A DNA stretch of 64,000 nt, from contig NC_136010.1 in assembly GCF_048128805.1 (NCBI RefSeq), positions 16,733,980 to 16,797,979 of the forward strand, in the 5' to 3' direction. Under the pieces are notes generated by a model. The model searched no databases. It was not told the origin of the DNA and saw only the letters and a list, made by a program, of their open reading frames with translations. The translations under genes and the position numbers were made by a program. This document shows, piece after piece, positions 24,579-38,228 of the stretch. This DNA is from Centroberyx gerrardi (lineage: Eukaryota; Chordata; Actinopteri; Beryciformes; Berycidae). Position 1 is the stretch's first letter, and the number at the start of each line of letters is the position of its first letter.

Positions 24579-27500
24579 ATGAGGACCATTTCTGTACTTT
24601 TGCTGACGGTAGGCATGAAATTCTGAATTATCTACAGCCTTTGAGTAAGGAATTATTCGGTATGAAAGGACACAAGTTAGAACAGCTTCAAAAAATTGGA
24701 AAAAACAATGTGTACATTTGGTCCTGCGCAGTTACGGGTGCATTTAAATATTTCCTTGTCATAAAAAATTCGGTTTTGTGAGAGTGAATTGCTTCTTACT
24801 AAGAAGTAAGCTTACTAAGTAAGCTTGTAAACAGTACAGAATGTCTACAAACATAAACCATTGCAGGGAAACAACTGAAATGTATGTATTTGCTATAAAA
24901 TTCAAAATGAATTCTATCTGCTGAACAGTTTGCGGGCAAATGTGGATTCATGAAGTCATCAAGCCAAACCAGTCCTATGCATTATATTAAGTAGAAAAAT
25001 AAACTTAAACGAAATGACCGGAGGCAACAGTCATTAGGCACATAATTAGGAAGTTAAAAATCTGAAAGCCAATCATCGTGTCAAGGGTGTGGGTGTAGCA
25101 TTTTGAATCATGCACTTCTATTAAGACCCACTAAAATCCGAACTATTGCAATTAGACTGCAAGGCAGTTCCCTTTAAATTACTTGTTCAAGTGAGAATCA
25201 GGCTATGTAGAACTTACCTCTGTGCAATACGTTTATTTAAATTTGCTATTTTGCATGCTAACGCCTTATACTGTAGTGGACATTACAAGCTAGTGTAACA
25301 TTATCTAAAAAGCACTGTAGTGTGCTAATTAGTGAACATACAAAGGTAAAACTGCTACTAAATGGTCTTATTGTGTGCCAATTAGTTGATGAAAGAACCA
25401 GTTTTCCAAAACATTGATGTAATTATTCAATCCAGAATTCCTTCCAAGCATGATTATAGGCCTTGGCAAATCATTCTCATATTTCTAAAACATTGCATGA
25501 GTGGAATTATAGTTGAAAAAATTGCAATAATTACTCCTAGTGCTTGATTGAACTAGCCTGGGTGTCTAGGTTGGCAGGTTTTACACCTTGAAGCCAGTTC
25601 AATGGTTGTACCAGGCAAACATCACCAATCACAAAACCATATTTGATCTATATCTATCTCAGTGAGATATATGCATACATGGCTGTGGTCTAGAACATTT
25701 ACAATAACGTCTTTGTTTCTGACCACTGTCAATACAAAGGATTTGCTAAATGTGTGTGTGAACACACACATTGCTATGACTGTGGTTCTGTGGATGAGTT
25801 TGTGTCCACTGGAGAAGCAGGTTCGCTCACCATGTCGTGATAGGTCCCAATTCCTTGGCCACTGTTTTCCTGTCAGACTGCTTTCATGAATATCTTACAA
25901 AAATCTAAATGGGTGTTGTTTTCCCAGTGTTGTTGTTTACTGTACCACACCCCTCCTCAAAGCAAACTCACATACCAAGGATTGAAAGCACAATTAAAGG
26001 GATGGGTTAAAACAATTCTAGAACACCAAACACGAATAACAGCAAATAAAAACATGACACATCTACCTTCATCATCTCAGGAGTATGTGTGATAAAAATA
26101 CAGTGATGGACATGGAGGAAAAGTCAGAGAGACAGACAGTAAGACAGACAGACACCAATCATAGGAACAAAACACCAGAATAAAAAAAGAAATAAACAAA
26201 ACACTAAAGGAGAGATCAAGTGTGAAAAAAAAAAAAAACTGTGATAAGAGCAACTGTGAGTTATGTTGGTGATAATGAGCCAGGCTCACTTTGTTAGCAT
26301 GGTACAAATCTCATTTCTGAAGACATGTACTGTAAATCTGATTAAATTAATAAGCTCTTTAAATGTTTTCTGTGATAACACGAATGAATATGAATGTCAG
26401 CTTTCCATGTTGTTGTAGGTCGTCATGACAACGGCCCTGGCAAAGACCCTTGATGGCAAGCGTGAAAAGCGGGTAACTGTTACGTCTTTGGGATTTCAAA
26501 CTGATTCCATAGAGAGACTGTATTGCATCTAATAGAAACTATAGCACAGCCCATCTTTAATCACCATTTTCCATCAACAGGAACTTTTGTTGCGTTCCAA
26601 AAGAAGGTGGGTATTGTCCACCATTGAAGTAGTGGAGGAAGATCCTGGACCATTCCCCAAACAAACGACGCAGGTAAAGGCATCCTTGATTTCACAGATG
26701 GCTTGTTGCCACACTGCAGATGAAATGCCAATCAATGCAACAGCTCAGTATCCTTCATTCTGACCTATACAGTCTTGACCGACCTGGCTGGCCAGGTCCA
26801 GTGTACAGACACTAACAGCGCTATTGTGTGTGTCCACTCACTAGATGTTCAATGACATGAAAGATCAAATGAGTAAGAAGCACAAGTTCCGTATAACTGG
26901 AATGGGTGTCACTGAGGAGCCAACGGGTGTGTTCGAAATCAATGAGGACACAGGGATTGTCTATGTTCTCAAGCCTATCAACAGGGAGGACTATGACCTC
27001 TTCCATGTAAGTTAATATAGGGTTATTAGTCCTACTCATAGATAAATGATTTGTAATGATTAAAAATAATTTTACATGAACATCTTTACCCACAGATCAA
27101 GTTCGACATCTTGGACAGTATAACCGGCAAAGAATTAGACAGGACACTAGCTTTTGATGTGGAAGTAAAGGACATCAATGACAACATACCTTACTTTGGC
27201 AAGCATGTTATGAAAGAAAGTGTGAGCGAGAGCAGTCCAGAAGGTGAGCATAGGCTACAGTTGGCGTAAATGACTCACCGTGTATGCAAATATTCTGCCT
27301 GCAGTCCACATCACAGAAATGACAACACAAAACTTTCTGATTCAACAATATACCCCAGTCTTTCTTAAAACAGCAAATTTGAAATGCTTGATGAAACAAA
27401 ATGAAATACAACATCTGCCATATATGTGCACACACAACACACGCACACATCATAATAGTATATATGAAAAACAACACTTCCAAGCTAAACCCTGTATGTG

Positions 27501-30500
27501 GGCATGTTCAGCAGTTCTACTGGGGTCTAGAGGGTTAAACTGAGAAGTGAGAAAAGAATTAATCATTCCATTTGCTTCCTCTCCCACCTTGCCATTCCTC
27601 AACTTGCCTAAGGATACTTGCCAGTGCAGCTGCAAACCTGGGACCTGGATCAGGTGGATACGATAAACTCCAACATCACCATCAGTGTGCTTTCACAGGA
27701 GCCCAAAGAGCCCAAGTTTGATGTGATGCAGATTGCTAACAGCAGAACGGGACAACTCACCTTTGCGGGATGCTTTGACTATGACGTGAGTCTCAATAAC
27801 ATTATGTATATCAAGTGGAGCAGGTGCACACGCATGCATACACACACACTGATTTGTCTATATCATACCTCAAATATAATCTTTTACATATTTTTCAGAA
27901 AGTAAAGACGTACAAAATTATTGTTCAAGCAAAAGATCATGGAATACCACCCCTCTCCTCTACTGCCACAGTCAATCTCCATATTCTTGACGCAAACACT
28001 CATCTACCTACATTCAAGGACAGGGAGGTAAGTGTTGGATTCCACACACCCCCCCCCCCCCCCCCCCCCCAACCTATAGCCTATTTAACCATGCACTCAA
28101 AAAGAAATTCTTGATCAGTAAAAACGTTTGATTTTGAGAAAGCAAAAAATTATTTTCTAAACTTTGATGTGTGGTGTTAAAGATAAAAATGTTCTGCCTA
28201 TCCAGCACCATGGTGAGGTGAAGGAAATGGAAATCAACAAGGAAGTTTTGAGAGTCGCAGTGGAGGACAAAGACAAGCCTAACACCCCTGGCTGGCGTGC
28301 TAAATATTATTTCATAAAAGGGAATGAGGATGGAAACTACAAAATTGAGACTGACCCCAAGACGAATGAAGGGATTCTGACCGTTATCAAGGTAATTCTG
28401 CTTCCCTCACTTTAAAAGCCATTTGATTCATTACAGTGGGCCAAGCTGAGTAAGTACAGCTATCAGCCAATCAAAGTTTTAACCATTTATCATGAACAGT
28501 AGCTGCACTGCTATAAACTTTAACTTTTGTATGCTTCCCACCCAGGGGAAGGATTTTGAGAGGACAACCTTCACCAGCCTGCAGATCGGAGTAGAGAACG
28601 AGGAACCCTTATATGTGTGTAAAGCTAAGTCAGTGGCAGCAGCTCCACCTCCAGCTCCTGATTCAGTCAACATCTCCATCAAAGTGATTGATGTCAACGA
28701 CCCACCTGAGTTTGACAAGAAAGTGGCTGACGTGTATCAGAAGGAAGAGGAGGAGCCAGGGAAGGTGCTGTACGTGCCAAAGGTTACTGACGTCGACTCT
28801 GATGTCGCCGGCATCAGGTTGGTGACTGCATACCATGCCTGGCCTTAACCCCGCGGCAGCCATTTTGAACTTAACATCACACTGGGGATGGGAAACTCTA
28901 CCCAAACGATTGGCATACTGTATATTTAAAAATACTTAAACGTTTTCAGGTAGCTAGTTTACCAGCTGGTTGGCTACTAGCTAGCTAGCCAAGCCAGATT
29001 CTGGTAGCTAGCTAGTGAACCAAATATATTACCTTAATCCATTTGTTTCTTAAGTTTTTCAGTAGAGAATTTGTGAAATGATAAATGTTTGGCTGATTCG
29101 CGATGTTTGTGTGATGTGGGTTAGGGTTAGGGTTACTTGCTCCCTTCTAGGTGGAGTTACCCACACGTGTGACCTAAGTTAAAAATGGCTGCTGTGGCAA
29201 TAACGTTCATTGTGATTGTTGTACACAACAGGAAAATTAAATGCACAGTAAACACTGTGTTATGACATAATAGCATAGTTATTTAATAGGCAGTGTCGGA
29301 GTTCCAACACTGTGCCTTTTTTTTTTTTTTTACTTTTTACTTTTACTTTACTGTTTTTCTTCTCTTGCGATCAGGTATGAGCTGGTAGAAGATCCAGCCG
29401 GTTGGGTAACCATTGATAAGAAAACGGGACAAATCACATCAGCTAAGAAGATGGACCGAGAGTCACCCTTTGTTAATGACAAGAACATTTACAGAGTCCT
29501 AGTCACCGCCATAGACGATGGTATGAAAGAACTGTGTATTGAAGTGAAAAAAGCTAAATAGTAGGGTCCATTGGTAAATTGAATATGAGTAAACTGTAAC
29601 GCTTTGCTGTGTTTTCAAGGGGAGCCTCCAGCCACGGGCACAAACACCATTCTGGTCCACCTGGGGGATGTCAACGACAACCTTCCTAAGCTGGTCCACC
29701 ATGACATTATTATGTGTGCCAACGAAGTCAACAAGGTCACGGTTTCAGCCGAGGACTCAGATGCCCCTCCTTACAGCGGGCCCTTCACCTTCTCCCTGGG
29801 GGGTACAGACAAAACACTGAAGAAGCAGTGGAAACTAGACCCTGCCATTGGTTAGTACACCTTTATTACTTGCTCATAACTTATTGTCTCTACGGGAAGT
29901 CACTGGCTCAAGTTTCTAGGTTGTTTCAATTAGTGAGGAGGCTTCATTTGAGTCTGTCACCACCCACCTCTCACTGCATCCCTCTCTAGGTGATGAGGGT
30001 GGGCTTGTGAGCCTGCGGAGCCTTCCTTATGGTAACTACTCAGTGCCGCTGGTGATTCAGGACCAACAGGGCGTGATGGGGGAGGACACTGTGGTGGTGG
30101 TGGTGTGTGACTGTGGAGGAGGAGATGTATGCCGTGGGAAACTGCCGCTCACATCCAGCTTTGGGGCACCTGGCATTGGACTGCTCCTCGCAGGACTGCT
30201 CTTGTTTTTGTGTGAGTGTTGCAACCAGAAATATTGGAGGAAAGATGCCATTTCACATTACCAAAACCATTAAGTTATTTCCTAGTACAAAATGTTTAGC
30301 ACTATGTCAACAAAATACAAATAAACTGTTTTCAGGAAACCCAGCTTTTCAAGATTGTCAGTTTATGCCAAGATTATGTACACACTCTTACTCTGGGTTA
30401 TTTTGATATGTGTCTGCAGTATTGCTGCTTGTCTTTATGTGCAACTGTGGAGAGAAGTTCAAGCACATCCCTATTGTGCAGGACGAGGGCAACCAGACCC

Positions 30501-30560
30501 TCATCAAGTACAACGAGGAAGGAGGGGGCTCCGCATGCAAGGTGTGTTAGTGATTGTGTA

Positions 30561-30591
<31 letters not shown>

Positions 30592-33500
30592 GAGAGAGAC
30601 AGAGAGAGAGAGAGAGCGACAGTAGAAGTGCCTAGTAAGGAAGAAGTGCAAAATTACTCTTCGAATTGCTTCATCAACATTTGCTGTTTTCCCTTTTCCA
30701 TATCTCTCTCTTTTTTTTTTAACCTCATATATTATCTTGCTCTCCTTCAATCATCCCGTTTCACCAATTTTATTGTGGCAACTAATCTACTTTTTTACTC
30801 ACTCCTTTCTGCTATTCCATATCTCATCCACCTCTCCTGTCATCTTTTCCACTCTGTCTTTCTCCCCTCTCCCCTCTCCCAGGGTGAGCCCACTCTCCTC
30901 CTGACCCCTACCAACAGTGTAACTGTGACAGATGGACTAAAGCAGGCCACGCAGGTACACAATGTGTTCTCTCCTCCTTTAGCATCTCATTCCCCAGCTT
31001 GTGTTCGACTTTTTTGTGTCACGGCAAGGCCTTAGGTGTGTCAGTGTGTGCTCAGTATGAGGGTGTGTGTGTCTTAGGGTGAGGCCTGAAGAGGCCTAGA
31101 TATAGAAACCATAGGAGTCACTAAAAGAAACTGGACTGTGTTTCAGAAAGTGGGGCTCCCATTCCTGTGGAAACAATTGCATGACAGCTACAATCCATGT
31201 AATCAATAACCTCTTTGTCTATCTATCTGAAGTGATAAGAGGTGAATAGGTGTGGGACTTCTCGATCTTGTCTTGTAGCTACGAGAAATATAGTTTACTG
31301 CAGAGCATTGTAATGTGCCTTTCAAGGTGCGATAACTGGTGTATATTGGAGGATATATAAGTTTAATGAGTTAATTGATATGTCATGTCACTACTGGAGT
31401 ATTTTCAGGTGCTGAGGAATTATATGAAAGTATATTTTTTGTTCAGGAAGTTGAGCTAAGCTTGAAGCTTTTTATTATTTTTTTGAATACCCTGTCAGAT
31501 GACAAAAATACTTCACATTTGTATTACACTTGCTATTACGCTTGCTTTATTAATTTACTCTGCTTGACTAGATGTCTCTGATGCCTTCTGTAATGGCCCA
31601 GGACACTCAGATCTACAAAAGCTCAGGGCGCACCCTGGTGAGTAGCAGGTACCCTGTATGAATAGTTTCTGTCTTTGTGTCTTCTTTGAGATTCTACGAG
31701 ACAAAAGATTTATGACAGGAGATTTAAAGGAATGTTTTACAGCAGCAGGACTTGTTGAAACGATTTCACATATGATAGGGAGGTAACGCACATCAAAAAT
31801 TGTTGAGAGGTGCTGATCACTGGAAGCAAATAGGAGAAAACAAGAAAAAGTGTGTCGCACACTCTAGCTCCATAGGAAATATACTTTATTACATGACTTT
31901 TCGGCAAGCAAGCTAGCAAGTACTTTGGAAAAGTAAAAATGACCTGGATTAAAAGGTTTAACAGCCAGTAAAAAATCAGTTTAAAATAATATTACACTGT
32001 GTTGAAGCTATACTGGATAAAGCTGATAACTTATAACACTTATTAACCAATTCTGAGAATAAATACTAGTTGAGGATAGGCGGTGCCTGTTGCTATCCTC
32101 TGCTATGCCCCTCCCTTCTTTAACCTTATTGTACATCTCCTACAGATGACCACTGAAATGACCTCCATGGGCGGGTATCAGCAAAGAATGGGCGGAGGCA
32201 ATGAAACTCTGAGAAGCCAGGGAGGGCGGAGCATGGTGAGTGATGACTGCCTCCCTTACATCCACAAGAGGGCCTCATAACCTTTCTTTTAACGTGACAT
32301 GTACAACACTTATTTTCCACTGCCTGTGGCACAGCACACATCCTATGTTTCCCGGTAGCACAGCCGGTAAAAGTGTTTATTTCCTCACTTTCAGTACTCA
32401 GGGTGGACTACAAACAGGATGAACACCTACCGGGTAAGTGATGCTGGTCATTGCTTTAGTTTCTTTTAGTGATAAGAGAGAAAATATAAACCTCATTAAT
32501 TGCTCTCAGTGCAATTAGTGCACTGTGAAACATCTTAACAAGTCATTTAGTCTCATATTCAGCCTTCAAGTCTTATTTTTCTTAAAACAAGAGAACAATT
32601 CTGCCAGTGGGGTGAGATAACTCCACTTGTTTCCAATGCAGTTTCACTTGTTTTGGGACTTTTCTAGAAATGAGTGTCACTATATTGGAACAAGTCAGAA
32701 TAAGGCAGATCACTGCACTACTCTCAAGAAAGTGACGATTGATTCTACAAAATTCTTGAAACAAGTTGATTTGCATTGGAAACAAGTGAAATTATCTAAA
32801 CTCACTGGCAGTTTTCTTCACTTAGGTCTAAGGAAATTACGATTTTAGGACTCAATAACAGACTGAATGACTTGTTAAGACGGAGATTTTTGCAGTGTGC
32901 AAACATGTTAATAATATACACTGTGGCAAGCCTATGCATTTTCTATCAGCTGTAATAATTGACGATCCTCCTCTTTATGAACAGAATGGCTCATCACGGT
33001 ACTCCCGCTCCTCCACCCTGCTGTCGGGCCAACACATTGCAGATCACATCGACAGGGTAAGATGCTTTATCTTGCAGTACAGCTGGTGCTGTGTGCATGG
33101 GTGGTCCCTGTTAAATAAACTTAAACTTAAACCTAATCTTCACTGATGGCCATCGATTATGCACTCGCCTGCATGGACGGGTTTGAATGTTACTACAGAA
33201 CTGATATTGTTGTAGTGTAGCACATGGGATAAATGACACTTCAGCAAACTTAATGTGAATGTCATGACCGCGGACAAAATGACCATGAGGATGTTTGCCT
33301 TGGCTTTTAGCAATGAGAGAAGAGGTTCAAGGCCATAACTGTACTGCCATGCATCCAGACTGAATATGTCTACATATTGTAATTGTCCCATTTTAAATAG
33401 ATTCTTTAGATGTGTTGTGACATGACCCGTCTTTGACTAAATGACCCCTAAATGTCTCTGTTTTTGACTCCTCAATTCCACAGAGGCTGCATGTGATTGA

Positions 33501-33729
33501 TGGAAACCATGTGACCTACCCAGCCTACCAACCCCATGAGTACGCCTACGAGGGACGGGGCAGCAGGTGCCAGTCACTGGACAATCTGTCACTCAGCAAC
33601 TTGGGAGATGACGTGGAGTTTCTGAATGACCTGGGGCCAAAGTTCAAGCGCTTGGCCGGCATCTGTGAGCAGACAATCCAGGAGAAGCACATACAGCTAT
33701 ATACAGCTAATAAAAATCTACAGCTTTAA
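24579..33729 (+). CDS. cdh26: Cadherin-26-like protein, tandem copy 1 (19 coding exons, 850 aa)
   Basis: Exons: 24579-24608, 26419-26472, 26581-26673, 26845-27006, 27096-27243, 27613-27785, 27899-28027, 28206-28391, 28546-28817, 29375-29520, 29620-29850, 29990-30211, 30420-30541, 30883-30954, 31572-31637, 32146-32235, 32395-32433, 32985-33056, 33484-33729. All are GT-AG and all phases agree. The product is a type I membrane adhesion protein: signal peptide (1 to about 18), short propeptide ending in the furin-type site RSKR (33-36) followed by RW, which places Trp at position 2 of the mature chain as in strand-swapping cadherins. Five extracellular cadherin repeats follow, with [18 protein letters not shown] and DVNDNLP calcium motifs. 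The EC2-EC3 linker is degenerate (DANTHLP). One membrane helix lies at about 603-624. The 226-aa tail ends in a catenin-type [23 protein letters not shown] and EEDPGPFPK match human CDH26, and the synteny agrees. Desmocollins are the main alternative. Confidence 0.88.
28050..28071. repeat. Poly-C homopolymer in cdh26 copy-1 intron
   Basis: An uninterrupted C run of about 20 bases lies just after the donor of exon 7. It has no coding role, and its length is likely to vary between individuals or assemblies. Confidence 0.85.
32521..32897. mobile_element. hAT-type MITE in a cdh26 copy-1 intron
   Basis: Left CACTGTGAAACATCTTAAC and right GACGGAGATTTTTGCAGTG are inverted ends, continuing inward as TAACAAGTCATT / AATGACTTGTTA. 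The interior has GTTGATTTGCATTGGAAAC, shared with the copy at 17301. CACTG...CAGTG termini are typical of hAT-derived fish MITEs. No clean 8-bp target duplication could be seen, so the exact edges may be off by a few bases. Confidence 0.75.
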
Positions 33730-35030
33730 ACAGCCTCGCTGAACTGGGATTTTCATATCAGTCAACTCTGATCGATCTTCTGGAGAAAGGATATACAATT
33801 TTGCTTGGATTTTTCCACGAAAGGAGGATGATTTAAAGCCTATATTTTTGCTTGCTTGAAGACTAATGATGGATTTAATGCACTGCACAAACTGCGTCAT
33901 GCTCTGATGGTTTCATACAGTGTTTTGACAGGGACTGGGTGTGTTCGCTTGGTTGCTACTTGCTATTTTAAGATCGATAGTCGCCACTTCTCTCTTGTAG
34001 CTTGTAGCTCTACTGGTTTTGTTAGAACAGCGTTATTTTTGATGTAAAGCTTTTTTTGTTGTTTTTTTAGAACATTTCATACTTAATGGAAGTTTCACCA
34101 TCACCGTTGGGATTTTTCATATTAAATAAGAATTTTTATTCCACCAGTCGGCTTTCCAAGAACTCTGTAATCGTTGTAATTTTGGATAAGAGAAGATGGA
34201 GAAGACCAGGAGAAATCTGACTGGTTGAAATTGGCTGTCCAACGGTATTTCGCTGTCCAACACTAATGGGACAATGGTGTTCCTCCTGTAAACCTCTGTG
34301 GCTGCTGTTGTTTATCTGGTGACATGGTGGTGTGGAAATAACATATGTCTTGTTACAATACAGATAGTAACTCACTCTTTGATATTTCTGTCATTGTTTT
34401 GTATTTTTTGATAATTACACAAATGAATTGATGGCACTTTCTGCTTTCATTGATGAAATTACCTGAAACATTTATTCCATTAGTAAAACAAACTGAAAAC
34501 TGATTTGGGACACAGTAGGCTACTGAAAGGGGGTTCAGGATTTTCAGAAGGCTATCTTACTGATCCAGCGAACTGTTGTATAAGTATTTGTAATGGCTTC
34601 CAAGCAATTTTTGAGTCATGGTTTCGTATTCCACTGACTTTGACTAGCATCACTAACAGTAAGGCTGGTGCCAAATTCTGGTGAGAAAACCTTTTGGCGT
34701 GGGAGGGGGAGTAAGTGTTTAATAGGATAGAGTTCAGAAAATCTTCCCTTCAAGTGCTGTGATTATCACTTGCAAAAGTAATCAGTGCTATTATACAAAA
34801 TAGCAACCTACTGTACTGTGAAAGAGCTTACTGTGAAAAGAAATCTTTCAATTTAATAGCAGAGGGTAATAAACATTGATAAAAGCATGAAAAGTACTAA
34901 AAAAACAGATACACAACTGTGTTACAGTGTTATGTACACTATAATTTGACATTTCATCATGGCTTGTTTTTAACCAGGGTAATTATTTTTATTCTTACTT
35001 ATTCCTTTTTTATACTCAGAACCTAATAAA
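33730..35030 (+). promoter_or_regulatory. cdh26: cdh26 copy-1 3' UTR with candidate poly(A) signal
   Basis: The best-placed AATAAA lies at 35025 to 35030, about 1.3 kb after the stop. An ATTAAA occurs at 34121. Another AATAAA (33719 to 33724) lies inside the last codons of the coding sequence and could give transcripts lacking a stop if used. Confidence 0.4.
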
Positions 35031-35362
35031 ATTTTTGCTCAGGAAGCTGTCTGTTGACTCCCTAAATGTGAGACTAAAAAGGCTAAACGCTATAGCTTGT
35101 ATCGTAACAGTAGTTTTGGTTTTGATGACATTAAGACAATGAGCACGGCTCAGAGCATCACCATTTTGATTAACCTAGAACATGTTCGAAAACAACCTAT
35201 GCGATTATTGTAGGCCTAAGTTACAGAAGAGGGAGAGGTTGTGGTTGAGGGAGTGGTGCAGGCAGAAATGTCAGAGAGCTTGTCAAAACAGAAGAAAGTT
35301 GATTTGGAGTTTCTGTTTTCTCAGTATAGATTCAATTGCTGTGATGGCAACAACTCGCCACG

Positions 35363-35410
35363 CTGGCTCAAGTACAAGTAAGCTACACAAGCTCACTTGT
35401 ACTTGAGCCA
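35363..35410. repeat. Perfect short inverted repeat (15-bp arms)
   Basis: GGCTCAAGTACAAGT and its exact reverse complement ACTTGTACTTGAGCC are separated by an 18-base loop. It stands alone, not at the end of an identifiable transposon. Confidence 0.75.
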
Positions 35411-37970
35411 ATTTGTATGCACCGTTGACAGCGGTTGTTTAAAACATAAAGACTTATTCTTCATGATGGTTGCCTCATCTCTAATTCATGACAATAACTC
35501 CCTCTGGCTTACACCGCGTCGCCCCCAAAGAAAACTATCTTTGTCCTATGTGATTTTATTTGAGATAAGCTATAGATATTTGGCTTTCGTAATCCATCTG
35601 TAAACTGTTGCTGAAAGGTAGATACTCCTCGGTCTGTCACACCCAGAGTTGAAGTGGCGGAACTTGTGGGGCCAGATGTGGTTGAGGTGTAGCACATAAT
35701 ATATTCAAATCTGAAACTCTGAGACCTGGTTTGGCCCACAGGACCAAGAGACAAACTGTATTTAGGTTGTCTAATTGTCTAATAGTTCTTTCTCTTGGCT
35801 GAAAATAAACATTTGGCACTGCAGTAAATCTTTGCAGTATCACCAAGCTGGGTGTTGTCCATGAACCGAGAAATGATCCAATCAAAACTGGTGAGAAATG
35901 GTTCACAGCCGCTTTGCTTCAGTGCAAAATTAAGAGCCTCACCCTGTTTAAATACAGTATGTGGCCGGCTGGAACACATAACTCTTGTCTTGTTGCACAA
36001 GATGCTGTTTACAGTCGTCACAAGTCTCACACCAACTGAGAGATTGATGTGCCACACTGCGGTTCCTTTGTTTTGCTGTGGTAGATCAAAGGACTATAGT
36101 ATGCCAACACTATTCATTCTCACCCTCCCAGTGTAACAGCATTAGGTGTGTGAGCACATTTCTTCTCTGTAGATTTAATGGTAAAGTGGTATCGCACAGT
36201 AGCTACACACTTTCCATCAGTGATAAGTTGAATTCCTATTTCCACTCTTCTTCAGGTACGATCTGTAATGACTAATTGACTAATTCATAAATTTTTTATC
36301 ATGACACTATGAGATTGGGTTTGATGTAACTATGGAATTTTTAAATACTTATTGTCATAATGCCCACATTAACTCAATCAAAGCAATCCACAGATTAAAG
36401 GTATCACTGGGTTTTTAAGTAGAAGGTGATTCGACACAGGTGATTCAGTTCTGATTCACCTTCTATTTCCGTTGCAAAGGTGTTTGTATTTTAAATTGCT
36501 TAAGAGGTATGTAGTAATAACGGTGGATCAGGCAAGTGATGACATACTCTCTTGCATCCTGATGTAATAATGGCTTCTTCTGGTGAAAGGCGAGCACATC
36601 CAGTGGACTGACTCCAACACAATGCTTTGTTGAGCAACAATTGCCGTTGAGCCTCGCCGTCCCTTCAGCTCACAGACTGGAGACGAGTGTGATGGTTCTT
36701 GAAGGACTGTCGGCTATTTTCTTGTCAGTCAGCATATTTCCAGAACTATCACAATAAGCACTAACAAAACATGCTTAGGTACATGATCCCTTCGACAGGC
36801 AGGAGACGCAAAACACATCAGCAAGTTGATGAGTAGCATTGTCTGTGCATGGAAGGGAAAAGACTCTTAGAGCGGCATGTCAGCTGCTTATCAGGTCTAC
36901 CCAATAATTATCATTTCAAAATGCCGCCATATTTTCATTGTTTAGTTCAATGTTCATAAATGCAGCTATGGGAGGATTAAAGGCATGTTCTTGTAATTCT
37001 TGTACTAGCTTGTAATGGGCTAGAATGGTGACACCCAATTTCCAGGCCATCCTGAGTACCCCACCTTTCCTCAGTATTCAATCATTAACGCATCATTTAA
37101 ACCCTAGTCAGACAATCACATTGGAGCCTCCCCTTTCTCTTTGGAAGGAAGTGCTGTATCAGGTTGTATCTTCTTGTATTTCATGCATGAATGCGTATCT
37201 AATTGGGGTATGAAGAAACTAGCTATGACTATGCCTCTCACTTTCCACAGAAGAGCAGAATAACAACCGTAGGCAGCAAAACTACGTCAGCAGTAGGTTA
37301 GACAGGTGATGTGTAAAAAGCTTCATGCCTTCAAATACAATTCTCACGCCCCTTTTGACATTTTTTTGTCAGTTGGTTTTGGGATAACTGCTTCACCTGC
37401 AACAAAAAATTTGCGTGGGGGACTTGCCCCCTTTAATAATGTGCTGTTTCAGAGGAATAAGATAAAGGAAATAACCAGCCATAGGTGTGTTTAAGTGCAT
37501 TCCAAGCATTCTACTAGTCTCATACCATTTTACAAATTGTCTGTAATGCAGGGTAAGGCAATCTGTCGATCACAGCTGTTTCAGATCTGCTCAATGCCAA
37601 CAGGGAACAGATTCTGAACAAATAATAAACTTAACTTGGAAAATGGCAACAGGCTTGGTTGAAGCCCACTCGCCTAAAATGGCTGTCAGCAGCCAGCCAA
37701 CAGGTTCCGACAAGCTGCCTAGTTCCTGGCAAAGAGAAAGTTATTACATACTACATGCAAATTTTCATTGGCCCTAAGCACTAGTTGCTAGCTGATAGTG
37801 CTGTATCTTCATAAAATGTCCCCTCAAAGGAGAAATTCCCCACAGGATTAATGTTCTGTCTGTGTTGACTCAATTGTTGCACTTCTGTAGGCTAATCCAA
37901 ATTCAGAAACTCAGAAATGAAACATACAGTATGAAATCTATGAGTTTATGAAATCAAACAAACACAAACA

Positions 37971-38004
<34 letters not shown>

Positions 38005-38106
38005 GTAGTCTACTCTGTACACACCCAGACAAAGTTTCCGAGTCTCCTGGCTGAACCTATCAGGTGTGCGTGTGAGATCACTCATTCAACACTAACCCTC
38101 CCACTC

Positions 38107-38113
38107 ATATATA
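38107..38113 (+). promoter_or_regulatory. cdh26: Candidate TATA box of cdh26 copy 2
   Basis: ATATATA lies about 116 bp before the ATG of copy 2 in otherwise ordinary sequence. The spacing allows a short 5' UTR. This is position-based inference only. Confidence 0.3.
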
Positions 38114-38228
38114 CTGCAGCCAGAGCCCGTATTATCCTGCAGTCGCACTTCCATTCAGGTGCATTTAAGGACAATTGTCCATTCTCTGGACTAACGTATT
38201 CCATGACAACATATCACCTGGATATAAT

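Larger units (their letters stand above)
35031..38228. other. cdh26: Intergenic stretch between the two cdh26 copies
   Basis: No gene recognised. It contains a near-perfect 15-bp-stem hairpin (35363 to 35410), a smaller inverted repeat (TAGAAGGTGA at 36420 and its complement at 36456), and a CA array (about 37975 to 38002). A TATA-like ATATATA at 38107 to 38113 lies about 116 bp before the copy-2 start codon and could be its core promoter. Confidence 0.5.

Noticed and set aside
35363-35410. A microRNA precursor
   Set aside because: The stem is only 15 bp, too short for a typical precursor, and there is no conservation data.
35637-36136. Overlapping open frames on both strands as a transposase or unknown gene
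   Set aside because: No motif could be recognised, the frames overlap and are short, and there are no convincing splice sites or ends.
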